NCBI RefSeq assembly: GCF_900156105.1
Contig: NZ_FTMS01000018.1
Coordinates: forward strand, 1-64,000
DNA from: Alkalispirochaeta americana
GTDB taxonomy: Bacteria > Spirochaetota > Spirochaetia > DSM-27196 > Alkalispirochaetaceae
Length of the DNA: 64,000 bases
Direction: 5' to 3'
The stretch's first letter is position 1, and each line of letters begins with the position of its first letter. Positions 33,853 through 42,506 of the stretch are shown one piece after another. A program made the translations under genes and the position numbers. The notes under the pieces were generated by a model that ran no database searches, had not been told where the DNA came from, and saw only the letters and a program-made list of their open reading frames with translations.

Positions 33853-34221
33853 CTAGTCCGGTATTTCTTCAAGATTCTGCAGCGGTACCCATCCAGCATC
33901 TTCCGGCACACCCCATCGCTCGCACCAGAGCCAGCCGTTCAGGACTCGCGCACCGGCAAGGGTTTCTCCCTTTTGTACGTTCAGTTCCCGCGCTGTGTAA
34001 TCCTCAAGAGCACGGCCGGTTGAACCTTCTCCGCGCTCTATGATTTGGCCCGGCACCCATCCCGGTTCCTCTCCCGCAGTGGTGCAGAAAAACCAGTTTT
34101 CCCAGCCCTGGTAGCCCTCTGATTCTTCGCCTATCTCCAGGATGGCGCCTTTTCTGAAGGTAATGGGGTCGGCGAACTCCGTCTCGTGGGGGGTAATCAC
34201 CCGGTATGTTCTGGTTTTCAT
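33853..34221 (-). CDS. Small protein with two SH3-like repeats
   Basis: 122 residues preceded by AAGGAG. Two related halves each resemble a variant SH3 domain: ADPITFRKGAILEIGEE to GWENWFFCTTAGEEPGWVP (about 17-60), and ARELNVQKGETLAGARVLNG to WLWCERWG, DAGWVP (about 77-115). There is no signal peptide. The family's function is unknown and probably protein-binding. Convergent with the hybrid kinase and divergent from the lipoprotein gene. Confidence 0.7.
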   Translation of the reverse strand: MKTRTYRVITPHETEFADPITFRKGAILEIGEESEGYQGWENWFFCTTAGEEPGWVPGQIIERGEGSTGRALEDYTARELNVQKGETLAGARVLNGWLWCERWGVPEDAGWVPLQNLEEIPD

Positions 34222-34413
34222 GGTCTCTCCTTGTTCTGTCTGTTTATTTGTTTTTTGTCTGTGTATTGCCCGGAAGAGATCCTCCCGGGCGTGATCGGTC
34301 GGTCAGAACTACTATACCACTCTCGTTGACACAAGACTGGCCATTCGGCCAATGGAGGGGTGGAAAATTCCGGGATACAATCCATCCTGAGACATTATTT
34401 TTCTGGGGGCTCT

Positions 34414-36342
34414 ATGAGATGGTCTTTGAAAAGCAAAGTGGTAACGAAACCTGAATGCAGGAGATCCGTTCCATGCGGACATCACCTCATCATCGCCGTG
34501 ATTCTTGCGGTGTTCACCGTGGCAGCCTGCCCGTCGCCGACAAACTCAACAAACGATCGCTCGAGTCATGATATTCTCTTCTTTCGCTTTCCGGCGGAGC
34601 TCAATGACGGCCTCAATTTCGACGTAGAGGCCGTTATTGACGGGTTGGAGATCAGGGTGACCCTGCCCTTCGGTGCGAATCGCGACGGCCTCTTGATAGC
34701 AGAGTTTGATACAAACGGGGTGAGCGTCTTCATAGGTGGGGAGGAGGGCCATGAGGCCCCGGAAAGCGGGACACGCCAGGAAAGCGGTGTAACGCCAAAC
34801 GATTTTACCAATTCTGTGGAGTACAGGGTAACCGCAGAGAACGGTGGCAGAAAAACGTACACGGTGCGGATCGTCGAGGAGATTGCTTCTCCTGAGCAAC
34901 TTGCCTTGTTGGGAGACTTTCGGGACGGGGATTATGTTTTGGTGAATGATATCGATCTTTCCTCCCTTGGAAGTTGGATTCCTATTGGAAGACATATGGA
35001 TATTCCCTTCACAGGAACTTTCGATGGGCGGGGATTTACCATCACCGGCCTGATTATCAATAGTGATTCACTGGATTCAAGATGGGGACAAGGCCTTTTT
35101 GGCGTCGTGAGGGGTGCAACCATAGAGAACGTAACGCTTGCGGATGTTTCGATCTCCGGAGACTCCATATTTGGTACTGGAGCACTTATCGGAGTGATTC
35201 GTAATGACCGATACGATAGCACGCTTGTTCGAAATTGCCACGTCACGGGTTCCATCAGTTCGAGCGGGGGTTCCGTTGGTGGTTTGATCGGTAATGCATC
35301 GACATGGTTTGCCCAGCGGACTAACAATATTTCATCAATCACCATCATTGATAGCTCGACAGATTGTAATGTTGTCGGGGGGGGGAATGTTGGGGGGCTG
35401 TTGGGGGGTGTTAATGTTGCCGGGGACCAGGTGACCCTGGTAGTGTCTGGTTCTTCAGCTCATGGAGATGTTGAGGGAAAGGGTAGTACGGGAGGTCTCA
35501 TTGGTAATGTGGGTTATGGATATAATCCGAGCATATCCATTACAGACTCACATGCTTCAGGCTTGGTTCGTGCCACAGAGGGTGGTAATATAGGTGGATT
35601 CATCGGGTTTCTGTCCTCATATGCCTATACGGGGAGTTATAGGGAAGGTGTGGTAGTACGGGGTTGCAGCGCCACTGGGGATGTGGAGGCCCGCAACAGC
35701 CCTAATGTTGGTGGCTTCGTTGGGGGAGCTGCCTCGATAGGAGAGGGGGCCCTTCTTTTTGAAACGAGCAGCTCCCATGGTTCGGTACAGGGGCGAGAAG
35801 TCGTTGGAGGATTCGTCGGCTCAACGGGATTGACAGGTGACGGTCAAAACCCGCGGAGATCTGCGTATAGATACTGCTATGCCACCGGTGATGTGAGCGC
35901 GACTGGTGTTTCCGTTGGCGGGTTTGCCGGTGAATTGTATCGTCGTGATGCTGATCGCATATCGACTGTAGACGCCAGTTATGCCCTGGGAAATGTCAGC
36001 GGAAGCGGAGGGGTCGGCGGGTTTGTTGGTTCAGCTCAGGGTAGAATCACGGGATCCTACTCTGTGGGACGTGTGGAGGGGGGGGATTCTTCTGGTGGTT
36101 TCGCAGGTTCTGCCCGCTTCGGGGTCGTGTTAAACTCTTTTTACGACGAGGAAACCAGCGGACGCAGGGATTCTGAAATCGTTCTGCCCCGGCCTACAGA
36201 GCATATGAAGACCAAACAAACCTTTCTGGATGCAGGCTGGGATTTCGTTGGCGAGGACGAAAACGGAACCGAGGGAATCTGGAATATCGACCCAACCCGT
36301 AATAATGGCTACCCCTACCTGCAAGAGGTACCCCTGCGCTAG
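34414..36342 (+). CDS. GLUG-repeat surface lipoprotein
   Basis: 642 residues from ATG 34414 (GGGGG 5 nt upstream). A lipobox VAAC is at Cys39, so it is a lipoprotein. A beta-rich N-terminal part (about 45-150, ending in a YRVTAENGGRKTYTVRI segment typical of cadherin/Ig-like repeats) precedes the domain VNDIDLSSLGSWIPIG. About ten glycine-rich GLUG-type repeats follow (GGLIGNA, GGLLGGV, GGFIGFL, VGGFVGG, GGFVGST, GGFAGEL, GGFVGSA, GGFAGSA), predicted to form a beta-solenoid. Such proteins are usually surface adhesins. It is visibly richer in A/T than its neighbours, hinting at acquisition by transfer. Confidence 0.8.
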   Translation: MRWSLKSKVVTKPECRRSVPCGHHLIIAVILAVFTVAACPSPTNSTNDRSSHDILFFRFPAELNDGLNFDVEAVIDGLEIRVTLPFGANRDGLLIAEFDTNGVSVFIGGEEGHEAPESGTRQESGVTPNDFTNSVEYRVTAENGGRKTYTVRIVEEIASPEQLALLGDFRDGDYVLVNDIDLSSLGSWIPIGRHMDIPFTGTFDGRGFTITGLIINSDSLDSRWGQGLFGVVRGATIENVTLADVSISGDSIFGTGALIGVIRNDRYDSTLVRNCHVTGSISSSGGSVGGLIGNASTWFAQRTNNISSITIIDSSTDCNVVGGGNVGGLLGGVNVAGDQVTLVVSGSSAHGDVEGKGSTGGLIGNVGYGYNPSISITDSHASGLVRATEGGNIGGFIGFLSSYAYTGSYREGVVVRGCSATGDVEARNSPNVGGFVGGAASIGEGALLFETSSSHGSVQGREVVGGFVGSTGLTGDGQNPRRSAYRYCYATGDVSATGVSVGGFAGELYRRDADRISTVDASYALGNVSGSGGVGGFVGSAQGRITGSYSVGRVEGGDSSGGFAGSARFGVVLNSFYDEETSGRRDSEIVLPRPTEHMKTKQTFLDAGWDFVGEDENGTEGIWNIDPTRNNGYPYLQEVPLR

Positions 36343-36514
36343 AACTCTTGTTCCCCGGGAGGCTCTCCCGGGGGTAACCCGCCAAGAGGCCCCGCAGTAA
36401 AGATTGCACCGCCTGCCGCGACAGAACACTGTCACCGTTCCCTTCAGCTCCCGGGAAATCCCGCAACTATGAATCCCGCCGTTTTTCTGGAAAAGGGCGG
36501 GTTACCCGACCTCT

Positions 36515-36640
36515 CTCACCAAGCCTGTTGATCCTGAAAAGCTTTGGAATTTCCTGGGGCGTTACTTCGCGGGGCTCGTAAGACTCGCAAAATCAGATCG
36601 GCAAAACCAGACCGGGAAGACCACAATAAAAATAAAGTGA
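36515..36640 (+). pseudogene. Truncated copy of a receiver-domain C-terminus
   Basis: The 30 bases 36515-36544 are identical to 33747-33776 in the hybrid kinase gene, and similarity continues for some 20 bases. The frame reads LTKPVDPEKLWNFLGRYFAG and on to a stop at 36638, matching LTKPVDPEKLRKCLGRYLPG of the kinase. No start or upstream domain is present. It is best explained as the scar of a duplication or of a second, deleted hybrid kinase gene. Confidence 0.75.
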
Positions 36641-36650
36641 TAAATTTCAC
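36637..36650. promoter_or_regulatory. Predicted Fur/PerR-type box 1 before the hydrogenase cluster
   Basis: GTGATAAATTTCAC, a near-palindrome sharing the GTGAWAW/TTTCAC halves of the perfect site at 42524-42539 in front of the regulator gene. Confidence 0.5.
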
Positions 36651-36698
36651 ATAAAAACTACAAAATACTATTTTAAAATCAACGATTGACAAAAACAC

Positions 36699-36712
36699 GT
36701 GAAATAGATCAC
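36699..36712. promoter_or_regulatory. Predicted Fur/PerR-type box 2 before the hydrogenase cluster
   Basis: GTGAAATAGATCAC, with left half identical to the perfect site at 42524. A TTGACA lies 8 bp upstream (36686-36691), but no well-spaced -10 can be assigned. Confidence 0.5.
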
Positions 36713-36795
36713 CTTATACCTGTCAGATTCGCATGGGATTGCATCAGGCCCAACCCCTCGGGCTGGCCTGTCATCAAGGCGAGTATGACGCCGAA

Positions 36796-36829
36796 GCGAT
36801 TATGTTACCGAGGCGATTATGTTACCGAG
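36796..36829 (+). repeat. 17-bp perfect tandem duplication in the cluster leader
   Basis: GCGATTATGTTACCGAG occurs twice head to tail (36796-36812, 36813-36829), ending 19 bp before the first start codon of the cluster. Confidence 0.9.
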
Positions 36830-36848
36830 GTGAGCAAGGGAGCAAGGG

Positions 36849-37115
36849 ATGAATAAAATAACAATTTGCCTGGGAAGTTCCTGTTTTGCACGCGGGAACG
36901 GTGCACATCTGGACAGGATCGAACAATGGCAGAACGAACAGGGCCTGGCAGGGGGAATCGATCTGGCCGGTTGCCGATGTCGTGGGCAGTGTTCCACCGG
37001 TCCCGTTCTGGAAATCAATGGACAGCTACACCACGGAGTGGACGAGGGCATGCTCTGGGATCTTCTCGAATACGATGTTCAGGTAGCAGACCCGGCCGGT
37101 GGTCACCATGAATAA
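36849..37115 (+). CDS. Thioredoxin-like [2Fe-2S] ferredoxin (NuoE/HydC type)
   Basis: 88 residues. The cluster-binding pattern is CLGSSCFARG near the N-terminus and CRCRGQCSTGP in the middle, as in the C-terminal domain of NuoE and small HydC-like subunits. Cytosolic electron carrier. First gene of the hydrogenase cluster. Its end overlaps the next gene by 8 bp. A related 91-residue protein is encoded at 40113-40388 before the second hydrogenase. Confidence 0.85.
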   Translation: MNKITICLGSSCFARGNGAHLDRIEQWQNEQGLAGGIDLAGCRCRGQCSTGPVLEINGQLHHGVDEGMLWDLLEYDVQVADPAGGHHE

Positions 37116-38838
37116 GCAATATGCTGTCTACACGGCAGAGACAAACTGCCAGGATTGCTGTCGCTGTCTCCGCAACTGCCCCGTGAAGGCAATTCGCGTA
37201 GAAAAAGGACGAGCTGCGATCGTCCCCGAGCTCTGCGTGGCCTGCGGCACCTGTGTAGACGCCTGCCCGGGTGGGGCCAAGAAGATACGTTCTGATATCG
37301 GCCGCGTCCGGGCTCTGCTGGCGCGGCGGGAGCGGGTCCTGGTCTCGGTGGCACCCTCCTACGCGGCGGAGTTTCCCGAGGTGCGGCCCGGGGCGTTCGC
37401 CCAAGCCATGAAGGAACTCGGCTTTGCCGGCACGGCAGAAACGGCAATAGGGGCCGACCGCGTTACCCGTGCTCTGGCCGATCTTCTGCAGGAGCCCCCA
37501 CAGCCACTCTCAATCTCGACGGCCTGCCCTGCGGCGGTCGATTTTATCCGAAAATACATGCCCGAGTTTACCCCCTGCCTGACACCCCTGGGGAGTCCCA
37601 TGGTGGCCCACAGCGACATCATGAGGAAGGAACACAACGATACCATCGGTATTGTCTTCATTGGTCCCTGTATCGCCAAGAAGGTAGAGGCCGATGCGGA
37701 CCCGCTCAACCCCGAGGCGGCTCTGACCTTCGGGGAGCTGCGGCAGTTTATGAAGGAAGAGGGCGTATCCTTCAGGGATACTCCCGAGATGGACGATTCG
37801 GCGTTGCAGAGCGGCCGAAGCGGGGCGGTCTACCCCGTGGCGGGGGGAATGATCGAGGCGTTGCGCGAGCTCGGCGCTTGCAAGGATGTGGACTGCGTGG
37901 CTGTCTGCGGAATCGATTCGATCTGGCATACCCTGAAGGGGCTTGATCCCTCCCGAATGGATCGCCCCGTTTTTCTGGAGATGCTTGCCTGCGAGGGGGG
38001 GTGTATCAACGGCCCCTCGTCGGACAAAAAGAGGGCCCGGCTCATGCAGGAGCAGGCGATCCGGCGCCGACACAGGTCCCTCCTGCTCCAGGGGGTCTCA
38101 GGATCTGTCGCTACTGACCCCGTTCCGCTTGGACAGTCTCTCAGCCCGGCTGTTCCTCTCTCCGTTGTGGCCGACGAGCAGTCCCTGCGGATCGCTCTGG
38201 AGCGGGTGGGCAAGTATGTCTGGGAAGACGAGCTGAACTGCGGAGGCTGTGGGTACGATACCTGCCGGGAGTTTGCCGCCTCGATGCTCGAGGGGCGTGC
38301 GGAACCGGACATGTGCCTGTCCTTTCTGCGAAAGAAGGCCCAGCGCAAGGCCAACGCGCTCCTCCGCTGCATGCCTTCGGGAGTTGTGATCGCCGACGCG
38401 AATCTTCAGGTGGTGGAGTGCAACCGGAACTTTGCTGCCATGATCGGTTCGGACACGATGACGGTCTACGACGCGCGCCCCGGGCTGGAGGGGGCCAATC
38501 TGGAGCGGCTGGTTCCTTTCGCGGATCTGTTTCGGCGCGTGCTGGCCACGGACGAGGATTACCGCTGCGACATGATGCGCGTTGGCGAACGCCTGCTGAA
38601 CGTAACGCTTTTCCCCATCGAGCCCCACCAGACCGTAGGGGGAATTGTGCTGGATGTGACGCGCAGCGAGTTGCGGCGGGAGTACATCGCACAGCGTGCC
38701 CGCGAGGTGATCGATCGAAACATGGCAACGGTCCAGGAGATCGCCTGCAAACTGGGCGAGCACATGGCCGACACGGAGATTCTGCTGCGCAATATCGCCG
38801 AGGACTATGGCGAGCGGGGGAGATCGGAAAATGAATGA
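37108..38838 (+). CDS. Sensory-type [FeFe]-hydrogenase with C-terminal Fe-S and PAS domains
   Basis: 576 residues (ATG 37108; GTG 37099 possible). Order: two 4Fe-4S motifs (CQDCCRCLRNCP, CVACGTCVDACP), an H-cluster domain (about 75-345), a four-Cys Fe-S motif (CGGCGYDTC, then Cys near residue 405), and a PAS domain (about 420-535) with a helical tail. H-cluster ligands are retained: Cys140 (STACPAAV), Cys188 (GPCIAKK), Cys295 and Cys299 (ACEGGC). The proton-relay Cys next to the first ligand is Ala139, as in hydrogenase-like sensors rather than efficient catalysts. It has no kinase domain and is followed by a SpoIIE-type phosphatase, so H2 or redox state is probably passed to that protein. 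The sensing role is inferred. Confidence 0.85.
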   Translation: MNKQYAVYTAETNCQDCCRCLRNCPVKAIRVEKGRAAIVPELCVACGTCVDACPGGAKKIRSDIGRVRALLARRERVLVSVAPSYAAEFPEVRPGAFAQAMKELGFAGTAETAIGADRVTRALADLLQEPPQPLSISTACPAAVDFIRKYMPEFTPCLTPLGSPMVAHSDIMRKEHNDTIGIVFIGPCIAKKVEADADPLNPEAALTFGELRQFMKEEGVSFRDTPEMDDSALQSGRSGAVYPVAGGMIEALRELGACKDVDCVAVCGIDSIWHTLKGLDPSRMDRPVFLEMLACEGGCINGPSSDKKRARLMQEQAIRRRHRSLLLQGVSGSVATDPVPLGQSLSPAVPLSVVADEQSLRIALERVGKYVWEDELNCGGCGYDTCREFAASMLEGRAEPDMCLSFLRKKAQRKANALLRCMPSGVVIADANLQVVECNRNFAAMIGSDTMTVYDARPGLEGANLERLVPFADLFRRVLATDEDYRCDMMRVGERLLNVTLFPIEPHQTVGGIVLDVTRSELRREYIAQRAREVIDRNMATVQEIACKLGEHMADTEILLRNIAEDYGERGRSENE

Positions 38839-40006
38839 TCTCTTCATGGAACTCGAGTTTGCCCAGTGTCACAAGGCGGGACAGTATGTGGCGGGTGATG
38901 CCTTTCTGATGCAGCGCGACCGCTGCAACGGACGTCTTCTGGCTGTTCTTTCGGACGGACTGGGCAGCGGAATAAAGGCGGGGGTTCTGGCGAACATGAC
39001 GGCCCATATGGCGATGCGCTTTGCCGCAAGTGATACCGATTTTATCCACTACGCCAAGGTGATCATGAACTCCCTCCCGGTGTGCCAGGTGCGGAAGATA
39101 GCCTACGCCACGTACACCGTGGTGGATTGCAGCCCCGATGCCCGTATCAGGATGGTGGAGCAGGGGAATCCTCCCTTCGTTCTTGTGCGCCGGGGCCGGG
39201 AGGTCTCTGTGCCCTACCGCGAGGTCCCGGGAAAGCAGGGGGACTATCGCCTCATGCGGGAGTACATCTTTCAGGCCCAGCCCGAGGACCGGATCGTGTT
39301 CTTCAGCGATGGTGTTACCGATAGCGGTCTCGGCAGTCGTCACTACAAGCTCGGCTGGCGGCGGACGGGGTGTGTTGATTGGCTGGAGCGTCATCTCGCG
39401 GGCGATCCCTTTCGTTCGGCCCGTCAGCTTGCTCATGATGTGGTTGCCCAGGCCCGCCAGAAAGAACCGGGCCGCAAGGCGGGGGACGACATCACCTGTG
39501 CTGTTCTCTATTTTCGCAAGCCCCGGAAGCTCCTGCTCGCGTCGGGTCCTCCCTTCAGCCCTGACCGTGATCGCGAATATGCCAAGCTCATCGGCGGATT
39601 TGACGGACGGCGCATTGTAAGCGGAGGGACCACCTCGGATCTGGTAGCTCGCGAGCTGGGGCGCGATGTGAGGATGGATCTGAGAACCTTTCGCAAGGGA
39701 GGTCTTCCCCCCGTCTCGGTGATGGAGGGAATCGATCTGGTGACCGAGGGTATTCTGACGCTCACCGAGACGCTGCGACTTCTCGAGACGGGCGATCGGC
39801 CCGATCACGAGAACGCCGCTGTGCGCATGGCGGAACTCCTTCTGGATTCCGACGAGGTCCATCTGCTGGTGGGGACAAAGATCAACGAGGCGCATCAGGA
39901 TCCGAATCTTCCGGTGGAGCTGGAGATCCGGCGTAGCCTTATGAAAAGGATCGCCACGGTGCTGGACACCAGATACTTCAAGAAGGTCGATGTCGAATAT
40001 ATCTGA
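38831..40006 (+). CDS. SpoIIE/PP2C-type serine phosphatase
   Basis: 391 residues from ATG 38831, overlapping the hydrogenase-sensor stop by 8 bp. Metal-binding motifs of the PP2C fold are present: YVAGDAFL, VLSDGLGSG, FFSDGVTDSG and GDDITCAVL (about 10-235). The C-terminal 150 residues (from YAKLIGGFDGRRIVSGGTTS) form a separate domain I do not recognise, rich in charged helices. Such phosphatases normally act on STAS-domain anti-anti-sigma factors, but none is encoded here. Coupling to the PAS-hydrogenase suggests it is the output of that sensor. Confidence 0.85.
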   Translation: MNDLFMELEFAQCHKAGQYVAGDAFLMQRDRCNGRLLAVLSDGLGSGIKAGVLANMTAHMAMRFAASDTDFIHYAKVIMNSLPVCQVRKIAYATYTVVDCSPDARIRMVEQGNPPFVLVRRGREVSVPYREVPGKQGDYRLMREYIFQAQPEDRIVFFSDGVTDSGLGSRHYKLGWRRTGCVDWLERHLAGDPFRSARQLAHDVVAQARQKEPGRKAGDDITCAVLYFRKPRKLLLASGPPFSPDRDREYAKLIGGFDGRRIVSGGTTSDLVARELGRDVRMDLRTFRKGGLPPVSVMEGIDLVTEGILTLTETLRLLETGDRPDHENAAVRMAELLLDSDEVHLLVGTKINEAHQDPNLPVELEIRRSLMKRIATVLDTRYFKKVDVEYI

Positions 40007-40112
40007 GCACATCCGGGTGTATCGGGTGTATCGGAATGGCTCCGGGGAAGAATGTCTTCTGTAGATCAATTTCCGGGGAAAAACCCGGTGAACAAAACCT
40101 GAGGATCAAAAA

Positions 40113-40388
40113 ATGAAAAAGAACCGAGTCAAAATCTGTATGGGAACAGCCTGCTACGTCATGGGGTCCACCCAGTTGCTCCGCCTGGAAGAGGAGATCG
40201 GCCCCGATCTCTGCGACCTCGTGGAAGTCGAAGGGGTACGGTGTCTCGGGTACTGTGAGGATGCTTCCCGGGGGCGCCCCCCCTTTGTAACGGTCGACGA
40301 TGAATGTATAGCCGATGCAACGGTGGAGACGGTGCTGGAGGCCCTGCGTCGCCGGAGGGCGGCAGAAGACGCGGGAGGGGCCTCATGA
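40113..40388 (+). CDS. Thioredoxin-like [2Fe-2S] ferredoxin, second copy
   Basis: 91 residues with GAGGA upstream. Cluster cysteines are in KICMGTACYVMG and VRCLGYCEDAS, the same pattern as the 88-residue protein at 36849. Its stop overlaps the ATG of the catalytic-type hydrogenase gene, so it is its likely electron partner. The 106-bp gap before it holds a short direct repeat (CGGGTGTAT twice, 40014-40034 region) and nothing else. Confidence 0.85.
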   Translation: MKKNRVKICMGTACYVMGSTQLLRLEEEIGPDLCDLVEVEGVRCLGYCEDASRGRPPFVTVDDECIADATVETVLEALRRRRAAEDAGGAS

Positions 40389-41824
40389 AAAGCAGTAATA
40401 ATGCTGATCGTCTGCGCAAGGAGGTGCTGATCCGTACGGCCAGGGCGCTCCTGGAGAGCGATGACCGTGCCGCGCTGGACCGAATTCCCCTGGACATGCG
40501 TCCGCGCGGGACCAAAAGTCCCACCCGGTGCTGTCTCTATCGGGATCGGGCTGTGATCCGGTATCGCTGTATGGCAGCGCTGGGCTTTTCCGTGGAGAAA
40601 GAGACAGATGAGCTCAGGTCCCTGGGAGACTACGGCGATGAGGCCTTTACCCGCGAGAGGCCCGAGGGCGAGGTTCTGACGCTGATCGACGAGGCCTGTA
40701 GCGCCTGTATTCAGACGAGGTATACCGCCACCGACGTCTGCCGTGGCTGTGTTGCCCAGAGTTGCATCCACGCCTGCCCCAAGGGGGCCATAGAGATGCG
40801 GGGTGGCCGGGCCTGGATCAACCCGGAGACTTGCATCAACTGCGGGTTGTGCATGAAGGCCTGTGCCTATTCGGCGATCATCAAGGTGCCGATTCCCTGC
40901 GAGGAGGCCTGCCCCACCGACGCGATTACCAAGGACCCCGATACGGGGCGCGAGAAGATCGATCACGCCAAGTGCATCAGCTGCGGAAAATGTCTTCGGG
41001 CGTGTCCCTTCGGTGCTATCGCCGAACGTTCGCAGATGGTGGATGTGATCCGTCGCCTGAAAGAGGGGAGCCCGATGATTCTCCTGACGGCCCCTTCCGT
41101 GGCAGGTCAGTTTCCCGGAACACCGGTGCAGTTTCAGGCAGCTGTGGAGCGGCTCGGCTTCTCCGGACTTCGGGAGGTTGCCCACGGTGCCGACGAGACG
41201 GCTCGGCACGAGGCAGAGGAGCTTATGGAGCGTCTTGATGAGGGACAACCCTTTATGACGACCTCCTGCTGCCCCGCCTACGTGGAGGCTGTGAAAAAGG
41301 TTCTGCCCGAAATGCAACCCTTTGTGTCACACACCCCGACGCCGCTGCAGTATGCAGCACGTGCGGCAAAAGCCGGGAGCCCCGGGAGTATCACGGTTTT
41401 TGCAGGACCCTGTATCGCCAAACGGGTGGAGGGGATGCGGGAAGAATCGGTGGATTATGTGATCACCTTCGAGGAGTTGGGAGCTTTGCTGATTGCTGCG
41501 GGCATCGATGTTCTGGAGTGCCCCGAGGGGGATTGCGCCGATGAGGCGCTGCCCAGCGCCCGGGGGCGGGGTTTTGCGGTGAGCGGTGGCGTAACGGCGG
41601 CTGTGGAAGCCTGCGCCGGCGAGGGTCTGAATCCGGTCTCGATAGATGGCCTGGATCGCGCGGCCGTGAAACGGCTTCGCTCCTTTGCGTGCAAGGGGAC
41701 CTGCCCCGGAAATTTTGTGGAGGTCATGGTATGCGAGGGCGGGTGCGTGGCCGGCCCCGGAGCTGTTGTGGCGCCGCGGATCTCGGAGCGGGAGCTGAAA
41801 AAGCAGATGACCGCTGCCGGTTGA
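40385..41824 (+). CDS. [FeFe]-hydrogenase, catalytic type
   Basis: 479 residues, ATGA overlap with the ferredoxin gene. N-terminal region (1-90) unknown, then a cysteine-rich ferredoxin domain (CRGCVAQSCIHACPKGAI, CINCGLCMKAC, CISCGKCLRACPFGAI, about 118-220). The H-cluster domain carries TSCCPAY with both the proton-relay Cys295 and ligand Cys296, then GPCIAKR (Cys343) and VCEGGC (Cys450, Cys454). All catalytic residues are therefore present, unlike in the upstream paralogue. It probably evolves or oxidises H2 with the 2Fe-2S protein. Maturases HydEFG are not in this window. Confidence 0.88.
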   Translation: MKSSNNADRLRKEVLIRTARALLESDDRAALDRIPLDMRPRGTKSPTRCCLYRDRAVIRYRCMAALGFSVEKETDELRSLGDYGDEAFTRERPEGEVLTLIDEACSACIQTRYTATDVCRGCVAQSCIHACPKGAIEMRGGRAWINPETCINCGLCMKACAYSAIIKVPIPCEEACPTDAITKDPDTGREKIDHAKCISCGKCLRACPFGAIAERSQMVDVIRRLKEGSPMILLTAPSVAGQFPGTPVQFQAAVERLGFSGLREVAHGADETARHEAEELMERLDEGQPFMTTSCCPAYVEAVKKVLPEMQPFVSHTPTPLQYAARAAKAGSPGSITVFAGPCIAKRVEGMREESVDYVITFEELGALLIAAGIDVLECPEGDCADEALPSARGRGFAVSGGVTAAVEACAGEGLNPVSIDGLDRAAVKRLRSFACKGTCPGNFVEVMVCEGGCVAGPGAVVAPRISERELKKQMTAAG

Positions 41825-41873
41825 TCGGAAGTATTGCGGTGGACAAACCCGCAGGGACGGGGTAGAAGAAGGA

Positions 41874-42467
41874 ATGCACTGGTCACTTGCACACATGATT
41901 CTGGACCTGGCCCAGAATAGTATCGAGGCCGGATCGTCGCTGGTGGAGCTTTCCGTTGCTGCCCGGGGGAGTATCTGGCACGTGGACATTCGGGATAACG
42001 GCTGTGGCATGGATGATGCCCAGAAGGCGGCTGCCCTGGATCCCTTCTACACCGAGCCGGGAAAGCACCCGGGCCGGCGGGTGGGGCTGGGCCTGCCTTT
42101 TCTGTTGCAGACGGTCGAGCAGGCCGACGGCGGGTATTCCCTGCACTCCGAGAAAGGGCGGGGAACCCGGTTGTCCTTTTTTCTGGATTCTGCCCACGTC
42201 GACTCACCTCCTCTGGGGGATCTGGCCGAGCTCTTTGTGGATCTTATGTGTTATCAGGGCGACTACGAGCTGGTCATCCAGCGTTCCTGCGCACCCGCAG
42301 CATCTGCCGACGGGGAGGGGCAGCGGCAGGAAGAGGAGGCTGTCAGGTCTTATGAGCTTTCCCGGTCCGAGCTGGAAGAAACGCTGGGGGAGATCGCCCT
42401 GGTGGAAAACCGGCTCCTGGCAAGGGAACTGCTCCTGGACTGGGAGGAGTCGCTCCGGGGGGTATAG
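41874..42467 (+). CDS. GHKL-type ATPase (anti-sigma/histidine kinase-like)
   Basis: 197 residues. ATP-binding boxes: N-box LDLAQNSIEAG, G1 DNGCGM, G2 RVGLGLPFLLQ and a G3-like KGRGTRLSF, all within residues 1-110. The C-terminal part is helical and acidic. There is no HisKA domain. Together with the SpoIIE-type phosphatase in the same cluster this could form a partner-switching pair, but the kinase substrate is not visible. It starts 49 bp after the hydrogenase stop and is likely co-transcribed. Confidence 0.8.
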   Translation: MHWSLAHMILDLAQNSIEAGSSLVELSVAARGSIWHVDIRDNGCGMDDAQKAAALDPFYTEPGKHPGRRVGLGLPFLLQTVEQADGGYSLHSEKGRGTRLSFFLDSAHVDSPPLGDLAELFVDLMCYQGDYELVIQRSCAPAASADGEGQRQEEEAVRSYELSRSELEETLGEIALVENRLLARELLLDWEESLRGV

Positions 42468-42506
42468 CCCCTGGTCACGGCAGAAGGGGCCGGTCGTTCT
42501 TCCTGA

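Larger units (their letters stand above)
36343..36848. other. 506-bp intergenic region: kinase remnant, regulatory boxes, tandem repeat
   Basis: No intact gene. From left to right it holds GC-rich sequence without features (36343-36500), a fragment of a duplicated receiver domain (36515-36640), an AT-rich block (36620-36720) with two GTGAAAT-type palindromes, and a leader of about 130 bp with a 17-bp tandem duplication before the first hydrogenase-cluster gene. Confidence 0.75.

Noticed and set aside
36686-36691. TTGACA before the hydrogenase cluster considered as a -35 box
   Set aside because: No acceptable -10 at 15-19 bp; TTATAC lies 22 bp away. The promoter is left unassigned.
38141-40069. 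Long open frame of about 640 codons on the minus strand opposite the hydrogenase sensor and phosphatase
   Set aside because: It resembles no protein family, has low-complexity Arg/Pro/Cys stretches, and lies antisense to two genes with clear catalytic motifs. GC-rich codon bias produces such shadows.
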